Part shown: positions 1 to 8,099 of the stretch, piece by piece
How positions within the stretch are numbered: position 1 is the stretch's first letter
Layout: every line of letters starts with the position of its first letter
Assembly: GCA_035705295.1 (NCBI GenBank)
Contig: DASSWG010000055.1
Location: forward strand, 1-27,398
Reading direction: 5' to 3'
Length of the DNA stretch: 27,398 nucleotides
Source of the DNA: DASSWG01 sp035705295
GTDB lineage: Bacteria > Bacteroidota > Bacteroidia > Flavobacteriales > Flavobacteriaceae
The notes under the pieces: generated by a model
Databases searched by the model: none
Told to the model about the DNA's origin: nothing
Seen by the model: only the letters and a program-made list of their open reading frames with translations
Position numbers and translations under genes: made by a program

Positions 1-133
1 GGTTTCGCAGCGGTCCGCAGCGTGGTATTTTGTCCCGAGAACTCGGGGCCGCGAGAAATTAAATATCATTTTTTACCCAATAGAAACAAAAAGAGAACCA
101 ATTAAAGAACATAAAAGCTAAAAATAATTAGAT
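1..133. other. Intergenic leader with short inverted and direct repeats
   Basis: No gene is visible here. CGCAGCG occurs twice (6-12 and 16-22) with a 10-bp period, and CCCGAG-AA-CTCGGG (34-47) forms a 6-bp hairpin with no T-run after it. From 55 on the sequence is A/T-rich, as expected of a Bacteroidetes 5' leader for the gene at 134, but no clear TAnnTTTG box was found. The hairpin may belong to the 3' end of a gene outside the window. Confidence 0.5.
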
Positions 134-463
134 ATGAAAAACAAAAAATATTTATCGGTGCTGAAAATCCCTTTGATGATAGGAGGGTTTATCTTGATTG
201 TAGCAGGCTTATCATTCGTAGTTATGTGGCTTTGGAACGCGATTTTGCCCGATTTGCTTGGTGTGGGAGCCCTTTCGTTTTGGCAGGCATTGGGATTGTT
301 GGTGTTGTCCAAAATACTTTTTGGTGGTTTTGGCGGAGGTTGTAAGGAAAAGAAAAAACACGGCCCGCCCCGGCGATTTCGTGAAAAATGGAGGAATATG
401 GACGATGAGGAACAGCAAAAGTTCAAAGAAGAATGGAAAAAACGGTGCCGGTGGAACCCCTGA
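134..463 (+). CDS. Small two-helix membrane protein, conserved hypothetical
   Basis: A 109-residue protein of unknown function. Two hydrophobic segments (about residues 10-32 and 45-63) are joined by a short loop and followed by a Gly-rich turn (FGGFGGG). The cytosolic-looking tail is highly charged, with the pattern KW-x2-M-x2-EE-x3-F-x3-W-x2-RC. Similar small proteins recur in Bacteroidetes; from memory they are often next to ECF sigma factor genes, but the upstream neighbour is outside the window. The ATG at 134 follows an A/T-rich leader. Opposite-strand and other-frame readings of this stretch are low-complexity and were discarded. The downstream gene at 561 is on the same strand after a perfect 15-bp inverted repeat. 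Confident it is a gene; function unassigned. Confidence 0.75.
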   Translation: MKNKKYLSVLKIPLMIGGFILIVAGLSFVVMWLWNAILPDLLGVGALSFWQALGLLVLSKILFGGFGGGCKEKKKHGPPRRFREKWRNMDDEEQQKFKEEWKKRCRWNP

Positions 464-481
464 TCGACCTATTAACCACCA

Positions 482-514
482 AAACCTCACAGGTTTTTGA
501 AACCTGTGAGGTTT
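482..514. repeat. Perfect 15-bp inverted repeat (AAACCT hairpin family, copy 1)
   Basis: AAACCTCACAGGTTT (482-496), the 3-nt loop TTG, then the exact reverse complement AAACCTGTGAGGTTT (500-514). Each arm is itself a small palindrome (AAACCT-CAC-AGGTTT). It starts 19 nt after the stop of the gene at 134-463. No T-run follows, so terminator activity is uncertain. Related copies lie at 8069-8099 and 11177-11217. Confidence 0.9.
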
Positions 515-560
515 GCAAAAAGTGATCTTGTGCTTCATTTCAAATAAAAAAAGGAACACC

Positions 561-980
561 ATGAACCCAAAAGCAATCATCAACGACAGAAGAACGGTTT
601 TATCCACACTATGGATATTTGTAACGCTAAACTACCTCTACTGCGATGTTTTATCGCTTATGTCCGCCGAATTGTTGAACACATTGCTTACTGGCGAAGT
701 AGGCGGAATTAAAATGGATGAAACAACACTGTTGGCAGCAGGTATCATAATGGAAGTCCCAATTGCTATTGTGTTGTTTTCAAGAATATTAAAATACAAA
801 GCCAATAGATTGACAAATAGTATTGCAGGTTTGGTAATGACGATTATAATGATTGGATCATTGCTGATGGAAGCACCAAGTTACCATTATCTGTTTTTTG
901 CGATTATAGAAATAACCACCACATTATTTATTATCTGGTACGCATGGACGTGGCCCAAACCAATAGTTGAGGCAAATTAA
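561..980 (+). CDS. DUF6326-like four-helix membrane protein
   Basis: A 139-residue integral membrane protein with four hydrophobic segments (roughly residues 13-33, 50-75, 85-103 and 108-130). Its overall pattern (TLWIFVTLNYLYCDVLSLM near the N-terminus, then PIAIVLFSRIL, and a WYAWTWP C-terminus) fits my memory of the DUF6326 family of Bacteroidetes and Firmicutes; its function is unknown. The frame stays open upstream to 513, but the ATG at 561 is preferred because it follows an A-rich, purine-containing leader (AAAAAAAGGAACACC) and gives MNPKAIIND, whereas the extension overlaps the hairpin arm region. Its base composition is more A/T-rich than the efflux genes that follow. It is probably not part of the tetR operon, which has its own promoter. 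Confidence 0.75.
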   Translation: MNPKAIINDRRTVLSTLWIFVTLNYLYCDVLSLMSAELLNTLLTGEVGGIKMDETTLLAAGIIMEVPIAIVLFSRILKYKANRLTNSIAGLVMTIIMIGSLLMEAPSYHYLFFAIIEITTTLFIIWYAWTWPKPIVEAN

Positions 981-1037
981 AAAACCAACACGTAACCAAT
1001 CCATATTTAAAATTTTAAAGTGTTAAACAAAAACTTC

Positions 1038-1065
1038 GGAAACTTTTTTTGTTTTTAAAGTTTCC
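1038..1065. promoter_or_regulatory. Candidate TetR operator (9-bp inverted repeat)
   Basis: GGAAACTTT (1038-1046) and AAAGTTTCC (1057-1065) form a perfect 9-bp inverted repeat with a 10-nt spacer. It overlaps the candidate -33 element of the tetR promoter and lies about 40 nt before the tetR start. TetR dimers bind palindromes of this size, so autorepression of the efflux operon is a reasonable inference. Confidence 0.6.
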
Positions 1066-1078
1066 TGTTATATATTTG
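1048..1078 (+). promoter_or_regulatory. Bacteroidetes-type promoter for the tetR-efflux operon
   Basis: TTTG (1048-1051) is followed after 19 bp by TATATTTG (1071-1078), matching the Bacteroidetes primary sigma consensus TTTG-N19-21-TAnnTTTG. Transcription would begin near 1085, giving a leader of about 20 nt before the tetR start. Confidence 0.7.
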
Positions 1079-1103
1079 CCCCCGAATTAAAAATATAAAC
1101 GTG

Positions 1104-1718
1104 ATGGAGCCGAAGGATAAAATTACCCAAAAAGCCGCAGATATGTTTCTGAACCACGGGTTCAAAAGTGTGACAATGGACGAAATAGCAACCGAAATGG
1201 GCATTTCGAAAAAGACGGTATATGAACATTTTGCCACCAAAACCAAATTGGTAGAGGCTACGACACTTTATTTGTACGAAATTATTTCAAATGGGATCGA
1301 TGCCATTCGTGAACAAAACATGGATCCGATCGAGGAAATGTACGAAATCAAAAAATTTGTGATGTGCAACCTGAAAGGCGAAAAAGCATCGCCTATTTTT
1401 CAATTGCAAAGATATTATCCGGAAATTTTTCAAGAAATCAAGAACCGCCAATTTGAAAAAATGCAGGAATGTGTGGCGGAAAACCTTCAAAAAGGCATCA
1501 AAAAAGGGGTTTACCGCAACAATATGAACCTTGGTTTCGTGGCGCGTATTTATTATTTGGGGATGAACGGCATCAAAGATTTGAATATTTTTTCTCCAAG
1601 CGAATTTTCACAAAAAGAAATCCATGAGGAATTTTTGAATTACCATTTGCGGGGTATTGTCACACCAAAAGGGCTTGAAAAATTGAAAGAAATCATTATA
1701 AAAAATTCGGAGTTATGA
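1104..1718 (+). CDS. TetR/AcrR family transcriptional regulator
   Basis: A 204-residue TetR-type repressor and the first gene of the efflux operon. The N-terminal helix-turn-helix spans about residues 22-43: a MDEIATEMG helix, the turn, then SKKTVYEHF as recognition helix, the classic TetR signature. Residues 50-204 are an all-helical ligand-binding/dimerisation domain of normal family length. GTG at 1101 directly precedes ATG at 1104 in frame; ATG is chosen, though either would work. It is followed after 56 nt by the TolC-like gene on the same strand. A 9-bp inverted repeat overlapping its own promoter suggests autoregulation together with the pump genes. The ligand cannot be told from sequence. 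Confidence 0.9.
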   Translation: MEPKDKITQKAADMFLNHGFKSVTMDEIATEMGISKKTVYEHFATKTKLVEATTLYLYEIISNGIDAIREQNMDPIEEMYEIKKFVMCNLKGEKASPIFQLQRYYPEIFQEIKNRQFEKMQECVAENLQKGIKKGVYRNNMNLGFVARIYYLGMNGIKDLNIFSPSEFSQKEIHEEFLNYHLRGIVTPKGLEKLKEIIIKNSEL

Positions 1719-1774
1719 GTTAAGGGTTATGTGTTTTCCCAAAATTATCAAAGCTTTATTTTCAAATTAAACCT

Positions 1775-3160
1775 ATGAAATACAATCTGATTTTTTTTCT
1801 TTTCATTTTCACCTCCTTCAATTTATTTTCCCAAAATACTTCTTTGGACAATTCGGAAATGGATTACAGTTTCACCCTCGAAGAAGCCGTCCAATTTGCC
1901 CTGGACAGCAGCTACGCCACCATCAACGCCCGACGCGATATTTTGTCGGCCATCAAAAAGAAATGGGAAACCACTGCGCGCGGCCTGCCCCAAATCGATG
2001 CGGACATCAACTACACCAACCGCTTGAAACAGCCTGTGCAGTTGATTCCCGGAGAATTCATTGGCGGCGAGCCGGGTACGTTTGTGCCCGTGATTTTTGG
2101 CACCAAACAACAACTCAGCGCCACGGCCACCGCCGACCAACTTTTGTTCGACGGATCGTACATTGTGGCCTTGCAAGCGGCCAAAACTTTTTTGGAATAC
2201 TCCGAAAACGCTGCTGAAAAAACCGCGCTCGAGGTTCGGAAAAATGTAATCAACGCCTACGGGAACGTTTTGTTGGCGAAGGAAAGCGTCAAAATTTCCA
2301 AAAAAAACAAGGCGACTTTGGAAGACAATTTATATGAAACCCAAAAAATATATGAAAATGGGTTGACCGAACAAGAAAGCGTGGAACAATTACAAATCAC
2401 GCTTTCGCAAGTGGAAAACCAACTCCGCAATTCGGAACGCATGGTCGTCATCACCGAGCAATTGATGAAATTGGCAATGGGAATCGCTATTGAAGAAACC
2501 GTGGTTTTGGAAGACGACTTGGAAACTTTGGCCCAAGAAAACATCAGTTTGGCGTTGTTGAACGAAGATTTGGAAATCGAGGAAAACATCGATTATCAAA
2601 TTGCCAAAAACCTCACCCAGCAGCGCGAATTGGAACTAAAACTCGAAAAAAGCAAAGCTTTGCCCACGCTTTCCACCTTCATCAACTACGGAACTGTAGG
2701 CAATAGCGATGAATTCACCTTTTTGGAACGGGAACAGGAATGGTACCAATCTTCGATTTGGGGCGTGAGTTTGAACATTCCAATTTTCAGCTCGTTGCAA
2801 AGAAGTGCGCGCACGCAACAGGCAAAAATCGCGTTGGAAAAAGCCCAAACACAATTTGTGCAGGCCAAAGAACAAATACGACTAGAGTTGATACGCGCCA
2901 AAAGCAATTACCAATTTGCGATCGAAAACTACCAAACCGCAAAAAGCAATTTGCAACTGGCGGAACGCATCGCCAATAAAAATCAAATCAAATTCACCGA
3001 AGGGCTTTCCACAAGTTTTGATTTGCGGCAGGCTCAAACGCAATTATATACTGTTCAAGAAAATTTCCTGCAAGCGATGCTCGAAATCATCAACGCAAAA
3101 GCCGAATTGGAAACCCTCTTGAATACACCGAAAATTAATATAGATGCTAATAATAACTAA
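1775..3160 (+). CDS. TolC family outer membrane efflux protein
   Basis: A 461-residue outer membrane channel subunit of a tripartite RND efflux system. It has a signal peptide ending near residue 20 (hydrophobic stretch then FSQ). The mature part has two outer-membrane-efflux-protein repeats (about 30-240 and 260-450), each with long Gln/Glu/Ala-rich helices forming the periplasmic tunnel, e.g. around residues 190-225 and 350-410. A DxRQAQTQL-like helix near the C-terminus is typical. Length fits the family. It sits between tetR and the membrane-fusion protein gene, in the common flavobacterial order tetR-tolC-mfp-RND. The gap to the next gene (108 nt) holds a palindromic tandem repeat just after the stop. 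Confidence 0.93.
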   Translation: MKYNLIFFLFIFTSFNLFSQNTSLDNSEMDYSFTLEEAVQFALDSSYATINARRDILSAIKKKWETTARGLPQIDADINYTNRLKQPVQLIPGEFIGGEPGTFVPVIFGTKQQLSATATADQLLFDGSYIVALQAAKTFLEYSENAAEKTALEVRKNVINAYGNVLLAKESVKISKKNKATLEDNLYETQKIYENGLTEQESVEQLQITLSQVENQLRNSERMVVITEQLMKLAMGIAIEETVVLEDDLETLAQENISLALLNEDLEIEENIDYQIAKNLTQQRELELKLEKSKALPTLSTFINYGTVGNSDEFTFLEREQEWYQSSIWGVSLNIPIFSSLQRSARTQQAKIALEKAQTQFVQAKEQIRLELIRAKSNYQFAIENYQTAKSNLQLAERIANKNQIKFTEGLSTSFDLRQAQTQLYTVQENFLQAMLEIINAKAELETLLNTPKINIDANNN

Positions 3161-3165
3161 AGTAA

Positions 3166-3240
3166 AGACGCACGGCCGTGCGTCTCAACGTTCCCACAGC
3201 CGTGCGTCTCAACGTTCCTATGGCCGTGCGTCTCAATCCA
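3166..3240. repeat. 20-bp palindrome plus 24-bp-period tandem repeat (2.75 units)
   Basis: AGACGCACGGCCGTGCGTCT (3166-3185) is a perfect 20-bp palindrome, starting 5 nt after the tolC-like stop. From 3175 the unit GCCGTGCGTCTCAACGTTCC plus 4 variable bases repeats with a 24-bp period at 3175, 3199 and 3223 (last copy partial). Only the first copy keeps the left palindrome arm. The G/C-rich content differs sharply from the A/T-rich flanks. GACGCACGGCCGTGCGTC-type palindromes are, to my recollection, dispersed repeats in many Bacteroidetes. Confidence 0.9.
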
Positions 3241-3268
3241 TAAAATCAGATTCCGAAAAACCCAAAAA

Positions 3269-4438
3269 ATGAAAAAAATACAACTGATACTTTTAGCGAG
3301 CCTTGTGCTGTCTTCATGTGGAAACACTGAAGAAAACACCGTGGAAACCGTGATCGAAAGCGGTCAACTTTCCCAAATACGCGCCAAAAAATCCGAATTG
3401 CACCAAAAACAACAAGCCTTGAAACAAAAAATGGCGTTGTTGGATGCCGCAATAGAAAAGCTCGACACGATCGATCAGCGCACTTTGATCACCGTTCAAG
3501 TGTTGAACGACACAATTTTCAAACACTATATTGAAGTGCAGGGAAATGTGGAAACCGATGAGAACATTATTATTTATCCGGAATTTTCGGGCGTGCTCGA
3601 AAAAATTTATGTGGAAGAAGGCCAACAAGTTTCCAAAGGACAAATTTTGGCAAAAATAGACGACGGCGGTTTGTCGAGCCAATTGGCACAATTGAAAACA
3701 AAAGCCGCATTGGCAAAAACCACTTTTGAGCGTCGCAAAAACTTGTGGGAACAAAAAATTGGTTCAGAAATACAGTTTTTGCAGGCGAAATCAAATTATG
3801 AAGCCATGCAAAGTTCGGTCGAACAATTGCAGTCACAATTGGCGAAAACAGTGGTTCGAGCACCGTTCAGTGGTGTTATAGACCAAGTGATTTCCGATGA
3901 GGGACAAGTAGTTTCGCCCGGTGCGAACCAATTGTTCCGTTTGATCAATTTAAACGAAATGTACGTCACCGCCGATGTGCCCGAAAATTATTTGGGGAGC
4001 ATTGAAAAAGGAACAGAAGTATTGGTGGATATGGGTTCCATCGGAAAAGAATTTGAGGGAAAAATAAAAGAAGTTTCCAGCTACATCAATCCGAACAACC
4101 GTAGTTTTCAAGTAAAAGTCAGTGTTCCCAATAACAAAGGCTTGGTGAAACCCAACCTGATCGCCACCATAAAACTGAACAATTACACCGCCAAAAACGC
4201 CATTGTGGTACCGCAAAGCACGGTTCGGGAAGACGCCAAAGGCAATAAAATCGCTTTTGTGGTAGATCAAAAAAGCGACAGCCTTGGGGTTGCGCAAAAA
4301 ATTGTGGTCGAAACGGGCAAAAACTATCAAGGAAAAGTAGAAATCAAGAAAGGCCTTAAAGCAGGTCAAATCCTTGTTTTAAAAGGATCTAGATCGATCA
4401 GGGACGGGGAGAAGGTGAAGGTGAAAAGTGATCAGTGA
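3269..4438 (+). CDS. RND efflux periplasmic adaptor (membrane fusion protein), lipoprotein
   Basis: A 389-residue HlyD/AcrA-type adaptor linking the RND pump to the TolC-like channel. The N-terminus is a lipoprotein signal with lipobox LSSC (acylated Cys17). An extra N-terminal coiled coil (about 37-66, Lys/Gln/Leu-rich) precedes the adaptor core. Two lipoyl-like half motifs (about 100-130, with VEEGQQVSKGQ, and 195-215, with RAPFSGVI) flank an alpha-hairpin (about 135-193), followed by beta-barrel and membrane-proximal domains (about 220-385, including VVPQSTV). Length is normal. The last codons merge into a 7-bp repeat tract (4430-4470), so the KSDQ C-terminus is partly encoded by repeat. 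A 180-nt repeat-filled gap separates it from the pump gene. Confidence 0.94.
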   Translation: MKKIQLILLASLVLSSCGNTEENTVETVIESGQLSQIRAKKSELHQKQQALKQKMALLDAAIEKLDTIDQRTLITVQVLNDTIFKHYIEVQGNVETDENIIIYPEFSGVLEKIYVEEGQQVSKGQILAKIDDGGLSSQLAQLKTKAALAKTTFERRKNLWEQKIGSEIQFLQAKSNYEAMQSSVEQLQSQLAKTVVRAPFSGVIDQVISDEGQVVSPGANQLFRLINLNEMYVTADVPENYLGSIEKGTEVLVDMGSIGKEFEGKIKEVSSYINPNNRSFQVKVSVPNNKGLVKPNLIATIKLNNYTAKNAIVVPQSTVREDAKGNKIAFVVDQKSDSLGVAQKIVVETGKNYQGKVEIKKGLKAGQILVLKGSRSIRDGEKVKVKSDQ

Positions 4439-4470
4439 TCAGTATTCAGTAGGCAGTCGCAGTTAGCTGT
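4430..4470 (+). repeat. 7-bp-period NNNCAGT repeat, copy A
   Basis: Successive units GATCAGT, GATCAGT, ATTCAGT, AGGCAGT, CGCAGT (one base short) and TAGCTGT. The tract begins inside the last codons of the adaptor gene; the stop TGA is 4436-4438. Related tracts follow the stops of the genes at 16180-16530 and polA. Confidence 0.85.
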
Positions 4471-4520
4471 CCGCCTTTACCTTCGACATTTCCCCAGAGC
4501 CCCTTTGCCTTTTGGGCATT

Positions 4521-4536
4521 TTCCCCCAAGGGGGAA
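4521..4536. repeat. Inverted repeat TTCCCCC-AA-GGGGGAA
   Basis: A 7-bp perfect inverted repeat with a 2-nt centre, inside the 180-nt gap between adaptor and pump genes. There is no T-run after it, so a terminator is not supported. It is one of three repeat types in this gap. Confidence 0.7.
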
Positions 4537-4564
4537 TTATCGGAACTGCTAAAAACGGTTCTTG

Positions 4565-4616
4565 GATTAACGAATCCCGGATTAACGGATTAACGAATCA
4601 ACGAATTAACGAATTC
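4565..4616 (+). repeat. 8-bp-period (G/A)ATTAACG repeat just upstream of the RND pump start
   Basis: Units GATTAACG (4565), AATCCCG (4573, one base short), GATTAACG (4580), GATTAACG (4588), AATCAACG (4596) and AATTAACG (4604), then partial AATTC. It ends 2 nt before the pump ATG and therefore occupies the whole position of any ribosome binding site. No Shine-Dalgarno is seen. Confidence 0.85.
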
Positions 4617-4618
4617 AA

Positions 4619-7600
4619 ATGAGCAAAATCGAAAAAAACGACAAACGCTTCGGCCTTTCTTCTTGGGCCATTGACAACAGCACCACGGTTTTTGTGATCA
4701 TCGCCATCATCATTGTGGGCGGATTGCTTTCCTACTTTAGCATGCCGCGGGAGGCTTTTCCGGAAATCTCGGAAACCAAAATTTATGTGAGCTCTGTGAA
4801 TCCCGGAAACTCGGCCGTGGACGTGGAGCGGTTCATCACCGAACCGCTGGAAGAAGAGTTCAAGGACATCAGCGGGATCAAGGAAATCACGTCCACCTCC
4901 CTACAAGATTATTCAATGGTGCTCATTGAGTTTGAGGAGGGCACGCCCGTTCCGGTCGCCAAACAGCAGGTAAAGGATAAAGTGGACCAAGCCAAATCCG
5001 CTACCACTTGGCCCACGTTGGACAGTGGCGCTAAAGTGGAGCCCAACGTGTTCGATTTGAACATTTCGGAGGAATTTCCCATCTTGAACATCAATTTGAC
5101 CGGTAATTATACCACGCAACAACTAAAAGATTATGCCGAATACTTGCAGGAAAAAATAGAACTCCTGCCCGAAATCAAGGAGGCCAGTATTCGTGGCGCC
5201 GAGGACAAGGAGATCGAGATTGCGGTGAACATCTACAAAATGACCGCTTCCAAAGTTAGTTTCAACGATATTGTGAGTGCCGTGAAAAGCGCGAACGTCA
5301 CCATTTCCGGAGGGAACATCACCGAAAGCGGTATTGAAAAAAACATCCGTGTGGTGGGTGAAATTGATGACCCGCAAGACCTGAACAACATCGTGGTAAA
5401 AAAAGATGACGGAATTGTTTTCTTGAAAGATATTGCCGAGATCAATTTCCTGGAAAAGGATGCCACCACTTATGCCCGTGAATACCGGCAACCTGTGGTG
5501 ATGCTCGACATCAAGAAACGGGCGGGCAAAAACATGATCGAGGCGGTGGAAAAAATCAAAGAGATCATCAAAACCGAACAAGAAGAATACCTGCCGGAAG
5601 CCCTTCACATCTCCATTACCAACGATCAATCAATCGCCACCCAAAGCCAGGTGGACGGTTTGGTGAACAACATTATTTTTGGTGTTATTCTGGTGGTACT
5701 CGTTTTGATGTTCTTTTTGGGCTTTCGCAATTCCCTTTTCGTTGGCTTCGCCATCCCGATGTCGATGTTGCTATCGTTCATCATTCTTTCCAGTTTGGGC
5801 TTCACCCTGAACACCATGGTGCTTTTTGCCCTTGTGATGGGGCTGGGGATGTTGGTCGATAACGGCATCGTGGTAGTGGACAATGTCTATTCCTTGATGA
5901 GTGAAGGAATGAAACCCCTACAAGCCGCCAAGCAGGGAATGGGCGAAATAGCGTGGCCCATCATTGCTTCAACCGCCACTACTTTGGCCGCCTTTTTTCC
6001 ATTGGGGCTATGGCCCGGTACGATCGGTGAATTCATGATTGTTTTCCCTATCACGCTTTCCATTGTGTTGAGTTCGTCGCTTTTTGTCGCCTTGGTTATC
6101 AATGCCATGTTGACCAAAAAATACATGAAGTCCAAAGAGAAAAAGTTCACCCAAAAAAAACTGGTGCGCTTGAGTTTGATCTTCGGTATCACCGGTGCGG
6201 TGTTCCTGATCCTTGGATTTTTGTTGTCCTCGGGCGCGGTTCGAGCCATAGGAAATTTGTTGCTTCTTGCGGTGATTTTAATGTGGATATATAAATATTT
6301 CCTTGCCGGCGCCGTGCGGTATTTTCAGTTTAAATCGCTTCGGAGGCTGGAAAAAAAATATTCCAGTTTTTTACGCTATGCCTTGGCCGGACGAAAAGCC
6401 TACGTCTTTTTCTTCGGAACTTTTGGCCTGCTTATCCTATCTTTTGTGTTGATCGGCCTAGTGCAGCCCAATGTGTTGTTTTTCCCGGAAAATGAACCCA
6501 AACAGGTCATCACTTACATTGAATATCCGCAAGGGACCGCCATTGAAAAAACCAATGCGCTCACCAAAAAAGTAGAAGCACGGATTGCCGAGGTCATTGA
6601 AAAATATGAAGATGAGGACGGCTATAATTTTATGGTGGAATCCATGATTTCCCAAGTGGGAAAAGGCGCCGGAAACCCACAAACCGATGGGGGCCAGCAA
6701 AACGAAATGCCCCACAAAGGAAAAGTCACGCTTTCGATGCGCGAATTTCAGGATCGCCGAGGGGTGAGCAGTAGCCAAGTTTTGAAAGAAGTGCGTCATG
6801 CCGTGCAAGGATTTCCGGGCGCCACCATTATTGTTGAAAAAGATGCTGCTGGTCCCCCAGTTGGCTACCCTATCAACATTGAACTGAGCGGCGAAGATTA
6901 CGAGCAAATGCTCATCGAGGCGGAAGAGTTGCGCAGCTACATTCAAAACTTGGGCATTGGAGGCATCGAAGGCTTGAAAATAGATGTGAACAAATCCAAG
7001 CCAGAAATCAATGTATTTGTGGATAAAGGAAAAGCCGGCCGTTTGGGCGTTTCCACGGCCGATGTTGGCCGAACCCTACGTCGATCGATTTATGGGGAAG
7101 AGGTTTCCACCTACAAAGAAGGCGATGAGGATTACGAAATAAACGTGCGTTTTGCTAACGATTTCCGTTATGACGAAAGCGCCCTCTTCAACCAGCCCAT
7201 CACTTTCATGGACCAACAAACCGGGAATTTGGTACAGGTGCCCATTTCCTCGGTGGTCAGTAAAGAGCAGACCGCCACCTTTAGTTCCATCAAAAGAAAA
7301 GATTTGGAACGGGTGATCACGGTATATTCCAACGTGTTGCAAGGCTACAACGGCAATGCCATCGTGGCCCAATTGAAAACCGAACTGGAAAACTATGAAC
7401 TTCCCCGCGGAATTTCACTTTCCTTTACCGGCGAACAGGAAAAACAAGCCGAGAACATGGCCTTTTTGTTGAAAGCCCTGTTGATTGCTTTGGGCGGTAT
7501 TTTGCTGATTTTGGTGGCGCAGTTCAATTCCATTTCAAAAACCACCATTATTTTGACCACCGTGTTTTTGAGCCTTTCAGGTGTTTTCTTGGGGATGGTT

Positions 7601-8068
7601 ATCTTTCAAATGGATTTTATCATCATTATGACGATGATGGGGATTATTTCCTTGGCGGGAATCGTGGTGAACAATGCCATTGTGTTGGTGGATTACACCC
7701 AAATATTGATCGACCGGAAAAAGGAGGAACTCGGATTGGAAAAAGAAGACTTACTTACCAAAGAACAATATTTTGATATGATCGTTGCAGGTGGGAAATC
7801 GCGTTTGCGCCCCGTTTTGTTGACGGCCATCACCACGGTTCTAGGCTTGATCCCTTTGGCCATTGGGTTCAACATAAATTTCATCACCCTGTTCACCGAT
7901 TACGATCCGCAGATTTTCTTTGGCGGCGACAACGTGATTTTTTGGGGACCGCTGGCCTGGACGGTGATTTTCGGGTTGAGCTTTGCCACTTTTTTGACCT
8001 TGGTGATCGTACCGGTGATGAGCTATTTGAATTTTAGGGCGAAAATCAGATTTAGCAGAAACAAATGA
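4619..8068 (+). CDS. RND family efflux pump permease (HAE/AcrB-like)
   Basis: A 1149-residue inner-membrane, proton-driven exporter. TM1 is at about 22-40; a large periplasmic loop is followed by a TM2-TM6 block (about 350-500) containing GMLVDNGIVVVDN. A second periplasmic loop (about 620-960) precedes TM8-TM12, with the TM10 motif GIVVNNAIVLVDY. The family is usually about 1020-1060 residues; the excess includes two extra predicted helices (about 518-540 and 546-566) between TM6 and TM7. By alignment with AcrB, Asp407 is kept (Asp414), but Asp408 becomes Asn415 and Lys940 becomes Asn1018, so the proton relay differs from AcrB. Substrate unknown. It is preceded by an octamer repeat and followed by a hairpin touching its stop codon. 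Confidence 0.95.
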   Translation: MSKIEKNDKRFGLSSWAIDNSTTVFVIIAIIIVGGLLSYFSMPREAFPEISETKIYVSSVNPGNSAVDVERFITEPLEEEFKDISGIKEITSTSLQDYSMVLIEFEEGTPVPVAKQQVKDKVDQAKSATTWPTLDSGAKVEPNVFDLNISEEFPILNINLTGNYTTQQLKDYAEYLQEKIELLPEIKEASIRGAEDKEIEIAVNIYKMTASKVSFNDIVSAVKSANVTISGGNITESGIEKNIRVVGEIDDPQDLNNIVVKKDDGIVFLKDIAEINFLEKDATTYAREYRQPVVMLDIKKRAGKNMIEAVEKIKEIIKTEQEEYLPEALHISITNDQSIATQSQVDGLVNNIIFGVILVVLVLMFFLGFRNSLFVGFAIPMSMLLSFIILSSLGFTLNTMVLFALVMGLGMLVDNGIVVVDNVYSLMSEGMKPLQAAKQGMGEIAWPIIASTATTLAAFFPLGLWPGTIGEFMIVFPITLSIVLSSSLFVALVINAMLTKKYMKSKEKKFTQKKLVRLSLIFGITGAVFLILGFLLSSGAVRAIGNLLLLAVILMWIYKYFLAGAVRYFQFKSLRRLEKKYSSFLRYALAGRKAYVFFFGTFGLLILSFVLIGLVQPNVLFFPENEPKQVITYIEYPQGTAIEKTNALTKKVEARIAEVIEKYEDEDGYNFMVESMISQVGKGAGNPQTDGGQQNEMPHKGKVTLSMREFQDRRGVSSSQVLKEVRHAVQGFPGATIIVEKDAAGPPVGYPINIELSGEDYEQMLIEAEELRSYIQNLGIGGIEGLKIDVNKSKPEINVFVDKGKAGRLGVSTADVGRTLRRSIYGEEVSTYKEGDEDYEINVRFANDFRYDESALFNQPITFMDQQTGNLVQVPISSVVSKEQTATFSSIKRKDLERVITVYSNVLQGYNGNAIVAQLKTELENYELPRGISLSFTGEQEKQAENMAFLLKALLIALGGILLILVAQFNSISKTTIILTTVFLSLSGVFLGMVIFQMDFIIIMTMMGIISLAGIVVNNAIVLVDYTQILIDRKKEELGLEKEDLLTKEQYFDMIVAGGKSRLRPVLLTAITTVLGLIPLAIGFNINFITLFTDYDPQIFFGGDNVIFWGPLAWTVIFGLSFATFLTLVIVPVMSYLNFRAKIRFSRNK

Positions 8069-8099
8069 GACCTGACAGGTTTCAAAAACCTGTGAGACC
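8069..8099. repeat. AAACCT hairpin family, copy 2 (degenerate)
   Basis: ACAGGTTT (8075-8082), loop CAA, AAACCTGT (8086-8093): an 8-bp perfect core, extended outward with mismatches to 8069/8099. It starts right after the RND pump stop codon (8066-8068) and resembles the perfect copy at 482-514. Confidence 0.75.

Noticed and set aside
212..607. Minus-strand frame overlapping the first two genes
   Set aside because: Phe/Leu-rich low-complexity translation crossing a hairpin repeat and two better-supported plus-strand genes.
3175..3240. CRISPR-like array
   Set aside because: The constant part (about 20 bp) is separated by only 4 variable bases; no spacers of normal length and no cas genes.
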